From Chloroflexota bacterium (GTDB lineage Bacteria; Chloroflexota; Limnocylindria; Limnocylindrales; CSP1-4), in the NCBI GenBank assembly GCA_021785115.1, contig JAJYGO010000142.1:1-14975 (forward strand): a stretch of DNA of 14,975 bases. The letters are read 5' to 3'. Position 1 is the stretch's first letter; the number at the start of each line of letters is the position of its first letter. The notes below the pieces were generated by a model. The model was not told where the DNA came from. It was given only the letters and a program-made list of their open reading frames with translations, and made no database searches. This document shows positions 1 to 5,499 of the stretch, piece after piece. A program made the position numbers and the translations under genes.

Positions 1-1
1 G

Positions 2-820
2 CGGATGGGCGCCTTCGCCCTAACCGAGCCCGGGGCAGGGTCCGATGCCGCGGCGATCCGGCTGCGCGCCACGCGGGTGGGCCCCGCCGACGCCCCCACC
101 GGGTACCGTCTCGACGGCACGAAGATCTGGATCAGCAACTCCCCCGTGGCGGAGCACTACCTGGTCTTCGCCACGCTCGACCCCGACACCGGCCCATCGG
201 CGATCACCGCCTTCCTGGTGGAGAAGGGCACGCCCGGGTTCGAGTTCGGCCGCAAGGAGCGCAAGCTGGGGATCCGCGCGAACCCCGCGTCCGAGCTGGT
301 CTTCCACGGCGCCGAGGTGCCCGCCGCCAACCGGCTCGGCGACGAGGGCGAGGGGTACCGCATCGCCCTCTCGTCGCTCGGCGAGGGGCGCATCTCGATC
401 GCCGCCGCCTGCACCGGGCTCGCGCGGGCGGCGCTGGAGGCCGCGGCCCGCTACTGCTCCGAGCGCCGGGCATTCGGCGGGCCGCTGACCGACCAGCAGG
501 GGATCCGCTTCATGCTCGCCGAGATGGAGCAGCGGGTCGCGACGGCACGGGCCCTGACGCGGCTGGCGGCCGAGGCGAAGGATCGCGGGGAGCCCATCGC
601 CGAGGCGTCGTCGCTCGCGAAGTGGACCGCGTCGGACGCGGCCATGAGCGTGGCGAGTGACGCGGTGCAGCTCTTCGGTGCCGCGGGCTACAGCCGCGAG
701 AACCCCGTGGAGCGCTACCTGCGGGACGCCAAGGGCGCCCAGATCTACGAGGGGACCAACCAGATCCACCGGCTGATCGTGGCCGAGCAGCTGCTGCGGA
801 GGATCGGGCAGGGCGCCTGA
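2..820 (+). CDS. Acyl-CoA dehydrogenase, 5'-truncated by window edge
   Basis: Flavoprotein that oxidises acyl-CoA to trans-2-enoyl-CoA, passing electrons to an electron-transfer flavoprotein in the cytoplasm. The visible 272 residues begin in the middle domain with the family motif ALTEPGAGSD. The helical C-terminal domain carries RRAFGGPLTDQQ, and near the end QIYEGTNQIHRL, whose Glu (residue 249 counting from the Met codon at position 5) aligns with the catalytic base of short/medium-chain enzymes. Family members are about 380 residues, so roughly 110-120 N-terminal residues lie upstream of the window. The Met at position 5 is internal, not the start. A thiolase follows after 128 bp with its own promoter signal, which fits fatty-acid or branched-chain acyl-CoA degradation. 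The exact acyl substrate cannot be read from the sequence. Confidence 0.95.
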   Translation, partial: RMGAFALTEPGAGSDAAAIRLRATRVGPADAPTGYRLDGTKIWISNSPVAEHYLVFATLDPDTGPSAITAFLVEKGTPGFEFGRKERKLGIRANPASELVFHGAEVPAANRLGDEGEGYRIALSSLGEGRISIAAACTGLARAALEAAARYCSERRAFGGPLTDQQGIRFMLAEMEQRVATARALTRLAAEAKDRGEPIAEASSLAKWTASDAAMSVASDAVQLFGAAGYSRENPVERYLRDAKGAQIYEGTNQIHRLIVAEQLLRRIGQGA

Positions 821-823
821 TGT

Positions 824-843
824 CCGGGGAGCGTCCGCCCCGG
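824..843 (+). terminator. Short GC hairpin after the acyl-CoA dehydrogenase
   Basis: A 6-bp stem (824-829 with 838-843) and an 8-nt loop lie 3 bp after the stop codon. There is no T tract, so this is at best a weak intrinsic terminator or mRNA 3'-end stabiliser. Short GC stems are expected by chance at this base composition. Confidence 0.25.
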
Positions 844-864
844 GTCGTCGGCCCCCCGTGCGCA

Positions 865-913
865 TCGCATCGAGCGCGCGGCGTGGGCTCCCTCCCCGCG
901 TCGCATCGAGCGC
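865..913 (+). repeat. 13-bp direct repeat upstream of the thiolase promoter
   Basis: TCGCATCGAGCGC occurs exactly at 865-877 and again at 901-913, a 36-bp offset. The second copy sits just upstream of where a -35 element would lie for the -10 box at 937-942. Two same-face sites upstream of a promoter suggest an operator for a transcription factor, but no regulator is encoded nearby and the role is inference. Confidence 0.45.
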
Positions 914-936
914 ATCCGCCGGACCGTCGACCGCGC

Positions 937-942
937 TAGCAT
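937..942 (+). promoter_or_regulatory. Predicted -10 box (TAGCAT) for a leaderless thiolase mRNA
   Basis: TAGCAT ends 6 nt before the ATG at 949, so transcription would begin at or next to the A of the start codon. No Shine-Dalgarno sequence precedes the ATG. No TTGACA-like -35 is visible. The same architecture recurs before other first-of-operon genes in the window. Confidence 0.55.
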
Positions 943-948
943 GCCCGG

Positions 949-2190
949 ATGGACAGCCAGCCGTTCTCGCCGGACGGGCCGTCCGGCCGCGTCTTCCTCG
1001 TCTCCGCCATGCGCACGCCGATCGGCAGGTTCGCCGGCACCCTTGCGGACATGCCCGCCACCACCCTCGGCGGGATCGCGATCCGCGCCGCCGTCGAGCG
1101 GGCCGGCGTTCCTCCGGTGGCGATCGACGAGGTCCTCATGGGGCAGGTCCTGCAGGCCGGCGCCGGGCAGGCGCCGGCGCGCCGGGCCGCGCTGCTGGGC
1201 GGGCTTCCCGTCACCACCAGTGCCACCACGATCAACCGGGTCTGTGGTTCCGGCCTGAAGGCGATCATGCTCGCCGCCGCGGAGATCCGGGCGGGCGACG
1301 CCGAGGTGGCGGTGGCCGGCGGCATGGAGAACATGGACCAGGGCCCGTACCTGCTGCAGAAGGCCCGGTTCGGGTACCGGCTTGGGACGGGCGAGCTGGT
1401 CGACGCGACCGTGCACGACGGCCTGTGGTGCTCGGTCGAGGGCTGCCACATGGGCACGCACGCCGAGCGCGTGGCGGTGCGCTCGGGGATCAGCCGGGAG
1501 GACCAGGACCGCTTCGCCCTGGAGAGCCACCAGAAGGCAGTGGCGGCCATCGATGCCGGACGCTTCGTCGACGAGATCGTGCCGGTGCCGGTCAGGCGGG
1601 GACGCGAGGAGGTGCGCTTCGAGGTCGACGAGGCGCCCCGGCGTGACACGACCGCCGAGGCGCTGGCCCGCCTGCGGCCGGCGTTCGACCTGCCGACAGG
1701 TGACGAGGGCCCGGCCGACGGGATCGGGACGGTCACCGCAGGCAACGCGCCGGGGATCACGGACGGGGCTGCGGCCACCGTGGTGGCCAGTGAGCGCGCG
1801 GTGGAGCGCTACGGGCTGACACCGCTCGCCCGGATCGTGGGCTACGCCCAGGCCGAGGTGGAGCCGAGGTGGCTCTTCCTCGCGCCCGTCGTCGGGGTGC
1901 GGCGGCTGCTCGAGAAGGTCGGCCTGCCGATCGATGCGTTCGACCTGGTCGAGATCAACGAGGCGTTCGCCGCGCAGGTGCTCGCGGACGGACGCGAACT
2001 CGAGTTCGACTGGTCGAAGGTCAACGTGAACGGCGGGGCGATCGCGCTGGGTCACCCGATCGGTGCGAGCGGGGCGCGGATCGTGGCGACGCTTCTCCAC
2101 GAGCTGCGGCGGCGCGGGGGCCGGTACGGCCTGGCGACGCTCTGCCTGGGGGGCGGCGGCTCGGTGGCGATGGCATTCGAGCGAGTCTGA
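949..2190 (+). CDS. Thiolase (acetyl-CoA C-acetyltransferase family)
   Basis: Thiolase II family enzyme of 413 residues (family about 390-410), interconverting two acetyl-CoA and acetoacetyl-CoA, or cleaving 3-ketoacyl-CoA. The acylated nucleophile is Cys99 in TTINRVCGSGLKAI. NEAFA (337-341), GGAIALGHPIGASGAR with His369, and Cys399 in LATLCLGGGG complete the catalytic set. HMGTHAE and GNAPGITDGAAA are also family-typical. The ATG start is chosen because it lies 6 nt after a TAGCAT box and just before the conserved N-terminal strand (RVFLVSAMRTPIGRF). The final glycine loop reads CLGGGGS instead of the commoner CIGGGQG, a minor variation. With the upstream acyl-CoA dehydrogenase it suggests beta-oxidation or acetoacetyl-CoA metabolism. 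Thiolytic versus biosynthetic direction cannot be decided. Confidence 0.95.
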   Translation: MDSQPFSPDGPSGRVFLVSAMRTPIGRFAGTLADMPATTLGGIAIRAAVERAGVPPVAIDEVLMGQVLQAGAGQAPARRAALLGGLPVTTSATTINRVCGSGLKAIMLAAAEIRAGDAEVAVAGGMENMDQGPYLLQKARFGYRLGTGELVDATVHDGLWCSVEGCHMGTHAERVAVRSGISREDQDRFALESHQKAVAAIDAGRFVDEIVPVPVRRGREEVRFEVDEAPRRDTTAEALARLRPAFDLPTGDEGPADGIGTVTAGNAPGITDGAAATVVASERAVERYGLTPLARIVGYAQAEVEPRWLFLAPVVGVRRLLEKVGLPIDAFDLVEINEAFAAQVLADGRELEFDWSKVNVNGGAIALGHPIGASGARIVATLLHELRRRGGRYGLATLCLGGGGSVAMAFERV

Positions 2191-2220
2191 GGTTCTGCGC
2201 CCGTCTCCTGCCCGGTGCCG

Positions 2221-2250
2221 GGCGGGTGCCGGCGGGTACCGGCGGGTGCC
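2221..2250 (+). repeat. Three tandem 10-bp repeats, GGCGGGTRCC
   Basis: Three consecutive decamers (GGCGGGTGCC, GGCGGGTACC, GGCGGGTGCC) lie 30 bp after the thiolase stop and about 40 bp before the DegV -10 box. The last copy can pair with the following TGCCGCC to make a small hairpin. They may act as a 3' terminator structure or helically phased protein sites, or they may be replication-slippage products. Confidence 0.6.
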
Positions 2251-2290
2251 TGCCGCCAGCGCGTCTCCGGTCGCGGCCACGGGCGCGGGC

Positions 2291-2296
2291 TATGAT
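2291..2296 (+). promoter_or_regulatory. Predicted -10 box (TATGAT) for the DegV-family gene
   Basis: TATGAT is the closest match to TATAAT in this intergenic region. It would start transcription near 2303, leaving a leader of about 23 nt that contains the ribosome site GGAGA (2316-2320), 5 nt before the GTG start. No clear -35 is visible. Confidence 0.55.
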
Positions 2297-2325
2297 CCGC
2301 GCGTCATCCCGTACCGGAGATCGCC

Positions 2326-3177
2326 GTGCGCCGCGTCGCGATCGTCACCGACACCGCGTCCGACTTCGACCCCGCGGCGGCCGCCGCGGCGGGCATCGTG
2401 CTGGTCCCGCTGATCGCCAGTTTCGGCGACGAGGAGTACCTCGCATCGGTCGAGCTGTCCGCCCGCGCGTTCTGGGACAAGTTCAACACGCCGGGCCTGC
2501 CCTTCCCCAAGACCGCCGCCGCCAGCGTGGGGACGTTCCAGGCGACCTTCGAGCAGTGCTTCCGTGACGGCGCCGAGGCGGTGGTCTGCATCACGGTCGC
2601 CGGCACCCTGTCGGCCACGCTCAAGAGCGCACAGATCGCGAGGGACGCGCTGCCGGATCGCGAGATCCACGTGATCGACAGCTGGGGCGCCAGCATGGTG
2701 GAGGGCATCCTTGCGCAGCTGGGCGCCGACATGGCCGACCGCGGGGCCTCCGGCGCGGAGATCGCGGCCGAGCTGGAGCGTCGCGTCCCCGACTGCCGCC
2801 TCCTCTTCGTGCTGGACACGCTCGACCACCTGGTGCGCGGCGGTCGCATCGGGAGGGGGCGCGCGCTGGTGGGCGCCATGCTGTCGCTCAAGCCGATCAT
2901 GACCGTCACGGACGGGATCGTCGACATCGTCGACCGCCCGCGGACGCGCTCCCGGGCGCGCCAGCGGCTGATCGAGCTGGTGACCGCGCGGCCGGTCGAG
3001 CGGATGGCGATCCTGCACACGCCGAACACGGAGGACGTGGAGCGATTCGCGGACGAACTCGCCGCGGCTGCCGGCATCGATCGGGCTGCCCTGCCCGCGC
3101 AGTTCATCGGCGCGTCGATCGGCCCGCACGTCGGCCCCGGCGCCTACGGGGTCGCGGTGCTCTGGCGTCACGAGTAG
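2326..3177 (+). CDS. DegV-family fatty-acid-binding protein
   Basis: A 283-residue protein of the DegV/FakB fold, which binds a fatty acid. In Firmicutes FakB presents fatty acids to the kinase FakA. The family signature is the N-terminal VAIVTDTASDF (residues 4-14), the lipid-contact loop after TAAASVGTF, and the RGGRIG motif followed by LSLKPIMTV. Length matches the family (about 280). The start is GTG with GGAGA 5 nt upstream. No FakA-like DAK/Dak1 kinase gene is in the window, so a partner kinase, if any, is elsewhere; some DegV proteins stand alone. The usual ISSGLSGTY loop here reads ITVAGTLSATLKSA, so ligand contacts may differ. It is transcribed alone, with its own promoter signal and a hairpin-rich region downstream. 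Confidence 0.9.
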   Translation: MRRVAIVTDTASDFDPAAAAAAGIVLVPLIASFGDEEYLASVELSARAFWDKFNTPGLPFPKTAAASVGTFQATFEQCFRDGAEAVVCITVAGTLSATLKSAQIARDALPDREIHVIDSWGASMVEGILAQLGADMADRGASGAEIAAELERRVPDCRLLFVLDTLDHLVRGGRIGRGRALVGAMLSLKPIMTVTDGIVDIVDRPRTRSRARQRLIELVTARPVERMAILHTPNTEDVERFADELAAAAGIDRAALPAQFIGASIGPHVGPGAYGVAVLWRHE

Positions 3178-3231
3178 GGCGGGCCTCCGGTCGGACCTAC
3201 CCCATCGAGGCGATCAGCCTGTGATCCGGGG

Positions 3232-3258
3232 AGGGCCCCCTTGGGGCCGTGTGGCCCT
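3232..3258 (+). terminator. Alternative GC hairpins after the DegV-family gene
   Basis: GGCCCC (3234-3239) pairs with GGGGCC (3243-3248) around a 3-nt loop. Alternatively AGGGCC (3232-3237) pairs with GGCCCT (3253-3258). The two foldings are mutually exclusive. Position between genes suggests transcription termination, though there is no T tract. The structure lies about 20 bp before the predicted -10 of the next gene. Confidence 0.35.
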
Positions 3259-3279
3259 TCGTCATCCCGCCACCCGGCG

Positions 3280-3285
3280 TATAGT
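3280..3285 (+). promoter_or_regulatory. Predicted -10 box (TATAGT) for glutamate dehydrogenase
   Basis: TATAGT is the best -10-like hexamer between the DegV-family and glutamate dehydrogenase genes. It predicts a start near 3292 and a GC-rich leader of about 115 nt before the ATG at 3406. No TTGACA-like -35 is visible. Confidence 0.5.
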
Positions 3286-3389
3286 CGCCGCCGAGACGAC
3301 CATGCGACCACGCACCGGCGCCCTTCGGGTTCTGTCCTGCCCGGGGGCGGGCCGGGCGAGTCCCAGTTCCGTCGCAGGGCGTCGGTCAT

Positions 3390-3395
3390 GGAGGA
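3390..3395 (+). promoter_or_regulatory. Ribosome-binding site GGAGGA fixing the glutamate dehydrogenase start
   Basis: GGAGGA lies 10 nt before the ATG at 3406. It overlaps an earlier in-frame ATG (3388), which has no ribosome site of its own. This favours 3406, giving a 420-residue protein of normal family length. Confidence 0.6.
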
Positions 3396-3405
3396 CGATC
3401 GCCAG

Positions 3406-4668
3406 ATGGCGACAGAGCAGATCGGCAAGATCAATGCCTGGGCCGTGGCCCAGCAACAGTTCGATCTCGCCGCCGAGAAGCTGGGGCTCGACCCGGGCCT
3501 GCGGCAGGTACTCCGGGAACCCCGGCGCGAGCTCACGGTGCATTTCCCCGTCAAGATGGACGACGGGACCGTGCGCGTCTTCACCGGCTACCGCGTCCAG
3601 CACAACCTCGGCCGCGGACCCGCCAAGGGCGGCATCCGCTACCACCAGGACGTCTCGCTCGACGAGGTCAAGGCCCTCGCGATGTGGATGACCTGGAAGT
3701 GCGCCGTGGTGGGCATCCCGTACGGCGGCGGCAAGGGCGGCGTCATCGTCGACCCGAAGAAGCTCTCGCGGCGTGAGCTCGAGGGGCTGACCCGGCGGTT
3801 CGCCACCGAGATCAGCATCATCATCGGCCCCGAGCGCGACATCCCCGCGCCGGACGTGAACACCAACGCGCAGACCATGGCCTGGATCATGGACACGTAC
3901 TCGATGCACGTCGGGTACACCGTGCCGGCCGTGGTCACGGGCAAGCCGATCAGCCTGGGCGGCTCCGAGGGCCGCAACGAGGCCACCGCGCGCGGCGCCG
4001 TCTACTGCGTCGCCGAGGCCGCCAAGCACCTCAAGCTCGACCTGCACGGGGCCACGGTGGTGGTCCAGGGCTTCGGCAACGCCGGCTCGATCGCCGCGCA
4101 GCTGATGGTCCAGGAAGGCTCGACCGTCATCGCGGTCTCCGACTCGCAGGGCGGCATCCACAACCCGAAGGGCCTGGATGTCGACCGCGTGATCGCCTGG
4201 AAGCAGGAACACGGCACGGTCGTCGGTTTCCCCGGCGCCGAGTCCGTCTCGAACGAGCAGATCCTGGAGATCCCCTGCGACGTCCTGATCCCGGCCGCGC
4301 TGGAGAACCAGATCACCGGCAAGAACGCCGAGCGCATCCACGCCAGGATCGTCGCCGAGGCGGCCAACGGCCCCACGACGCCCGAGGCGGATGCCACGCT
4401 CTACGAGCGCGGGATCTTCCTCATCCCGGACATCCTCTGCAACGCCGGCGGCGTGACCGTCAGCTACTTCGAGTGGGTCCAGGACCTCAACCGGGACCAC
4501 TGGAGCGAGGCCCAGGTCAACGCGAAGCTCAAGGAGATCATGACCAAGGCCTTCGGCGAGACGCTCGCGCTCTCGTTGAAGCACGAGGTCAACATGCGGA
4601 CCGGCGCGTACCTGCTCGCCGTGGACCGCGTGGCGAGTGCGACCGCCCTGCGCGGGCTGTACCCCTGA
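3406..4668 (+). CDS. gdhA: Glutamate dehydrogenase (Glu/Leu/Phe/Val family)
   Basis: Cytoplasmic NAD(P)-dependent enzyme converting glutamate to 2-oxoglutarate and ammonia, or the reverse, linking carbon and nitrogen metabolism. From the ATG at 3406 it has 420 residues, the usual length for the hexameric family. Substrate/catalytic lysines are visible as Lys74 in GPAKGGIRYH, Lys98 in TWKCAVVG and Lys110 in PYGGGKGGV. The catalytic Asp is Asp150 in IPAPDVNTNAQTM. The Rossmann nucleotide motif is QGFGNAGS (221-228), followed by AVSDSQGG; cofactor choice is not settled by eye. The open frame runs upstream to 3241 without a stop, but that stretch lacks family similarity and lies over the leader, so I place the start after GGAGGA. 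It appears monocistronic, flanked by a long leader and strong downstream hairpins. Confidence 0.95.
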   Translation: MATEQIGKINAWAVAQQQFDLAAEKLGLDPGLRQVLREPRRELTVHFPVKMDDGTVRVFTGYRVQHNLGRGPAKGGIRYHQDVSLDEVKALAMWMTWKCAVVGIPYGGGKGGVIVDPKKLSRRELEGLTRRFATEISIIIGPERDIPAPDVNTNAQTMAWIMDTYSMHVGYTVPAVVTGKPISLGGSEGRNEATARGAVYCVAEAAKHLKLDLHGATVVVQGFGNAGSIAAQLMVQEGSTVIAVSDSQGGIHNPKGLDVDRVIAWKQEHGTVVGFPGAESVSNEQILEIPCDVLIPAALENQITGKNAERIHARIVAEAANGPTTPEADATLYERGIFLIPDILCNAGGVTVSYFEWVQDLNRDHWSEAQVNAKLKEIMTKAFGETLALSLKHEVNMRTGAYLLAVDRVASATALRGLYP

Positions 4669-4671
4669 TCG

Positions 4672-4695
4672 CAGGCGGCCGCTGACGGCCGCCTG
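4672..4695 (+). terminator. Perfect 10-bp hairpin after glutamate dehydrogenase
   Basis: CAGGCGGCCG (4672-4681) pairs perfectly with 4686-4695 around a CTGA tetraloop, 3 bp after the stop codon. No T run follows. Placement and perfect pairing support a termination or 3'-end structure of the high-GC type. Confidence 0.6.
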
Positions 4696-4709
4696 ACACT
4701 CGAGTTCCC

Positions 4710-4740
4710 GAACCGCCGCCGGCCAGCCCGGCGGCGGTTC
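4710..4740 (+). terminator. Perfect 13-bp hairpin, second in tandem
   Basis: GAACCGCCGCCGG (4710-4722) pairs perfectly with 4728-4740 around the 5-nt loop CCAGC. It lies 14 bp after the first hairpin. Two perfect stems in a row after a stop codon strongly suggest transcript-end structure, despite no T tract. Confidence 0.65.
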
Positions 4741-4767
4741 CGCGTCCGGCGGCCGTTCCGCATCCGG

Positions 4768-4785
4768 TGACCGGTCCCCCGGTCA
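4768..4785 (+). other. Third perfect hairpin in the same intergenic region
   Basis: TGACCGG (4768-4774) pairs with CCGGTCA (4779-4785) around TCCC. As DNA it is an inverted repeat about 80 bp upstream of the next predicted -10 box, so it could be an operator half-site pair as well as an RNA hairpin. The 211-bp region 4669-4879 otherwise holds an imperfect duplication (about 4732-4766) and the promoter at 4865; I see no gene in it. Confidence 0.4.
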
Positions 4786-4864
4786 GGCGTCGGCCCCAGC
4801 CCCGCGGCCCCGGCCGATCCCCCGTCGGCGGCGGGTCGACGTCCGCCGGGCGGTGCCCCGGTGC

Positions 4865-4870
4865 TACCAT
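4865..4870 (+). promoter_or_regulatory. Predicted extended -10 box (TGC-TACCAT)
   Basis: TACCAT is preceded by TG plus one base, the extended -10 form, and ends 9 nt before the ATG at 4880. Transcription would start near 4877, leaving at most about 3 nt of leader. No Shine-Dalgarno sequence is present, consistent with leaderless translation. Confidence 0.55.
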
Positions 4871-4879
4871 CCCGCCACC

Positions 4880-5491
4880 ATGCTGGACCACGAAGAGAAG
4901 TTCCTGTTCAAGGAGGAGATCCTCCAGCTCTCGAACGCGCTGTCCGAGCCCGGAGCGCTCGACAACGTGGAGGACCTCCTGACCGACGTGATCACCAGCC
5001 CGCGCTTCGACTCCGAGGTGTTCACGCTGGAGCGCTCGCTGCAGGTCATGCTCGGGCCGCGCGCCGGCACCACCCTGGTCGGGCTCCTGACGGTCGCGCC
5101 GGAGGTCTTCGACGAGGTCGCCGAGGTCCGGATCTCTCCCGAGGTCCAGGAGCGCCTGGTCGCGTGGCGCGCCCGCTTCGGCCTCGCCATCGACAACGCG
5201 CTCAACTTCCTGAACAACCCCGACGGGATCCAGGGGCACAACTTCAGCACCCAGATCGTCCACGTGGACGACCGGCGCGTGCTGCAGGGCCGGCTGACCC
5301 TGGTGCGGTACAACAACGAGCCGCAGTTCTTCGTCGCCGACGCGAGCGTGCTCTACGACCTGATCGCCGACGTGCTGGAGCGGCTGGGTCCGCACACGGA
5401 GGTCGACACCGTGGACCCGGACACGATCGTCCGCCTCAAGGACGCGGTGGCGCTGGTGGAGCGTCGGGCCGTCCCGCGCGACCGCGGCTGA
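4880..5491 (+). CDS. Unrecognised 204-aa protein, partner of BioD/DRTGG gene
   Basis: I do not recognise the family. The ATG at 4880 is preferred over a GTG at 4853 because it lies just after the TACCAT box and the segment between would be promoter. The protein is acidic and soluble, with no signal peptide or membrane segment. Residues 1 to about 75 look helical (KFLFKEEILQLSNAL, then a helix around LERSLQVML). Next come a loop with FLNNPDGIQGHNF, two probable strands (STQIVHVDDRRVLQ and GRLTLVRYNNEPQFFVADAS), and C-terminal helices. It is followed after 8 bp by the P-loop/DRTGG gene with no separate promoter, so the two are probably co-transcribed and functionally linked. Coding is supported by consistent G/C third positions. 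Confidence 0.85.
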   Translation: MLDHEEKFLFKEEILQLSNALSEPGALDNVEDLLTDVITSPRFDSEVFTLERSLQVMLGPRAGTTLVGLLTVAPEVFDEVAEVRISPEVQERLVAWRARFGLAIDNALNFLNNPDGIQGHNFSTQIVHVDDRRVLQGRLTLVRYNNEPQFFVADASVLYDLIADVLERLGPHTEVDTVDPDTIVRLKDAVALVERRAVPRDRG

Positions 5492-5499
5492 TCCCGTCC

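Noticed and set aside
745..2280. Long antisense open frame (511 codons) opposite the thiolase
   Set aside because: Its product is Arg/Asp/His/Gly-rich with no recognisable domain. It mirrors a well-supported thiolase; GC-rich third positions leave few stops on the opposite strand.
3301..3691. Possible upstream ORF starting at ATG 3301 in the glutamate dehydrogenase leader
   Set aside because: The frame runs on through the dehydrogenase gene in a shadow frame, with no ribosome site and Arg/Ser-rich composition.
3262..4584. Antisense open frame (440 codons) opposite glutamate dehydrogenase
   Set aside because: Same GC artefact, with low-complexity composition and no motif.
4874..4882. Kozak-like GCCACCATG at the start of the 204-aa gene
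   Set aside because: Coincidence in a GC-rich bacterial sequence; the adjacent TACCAT box explains the start better.
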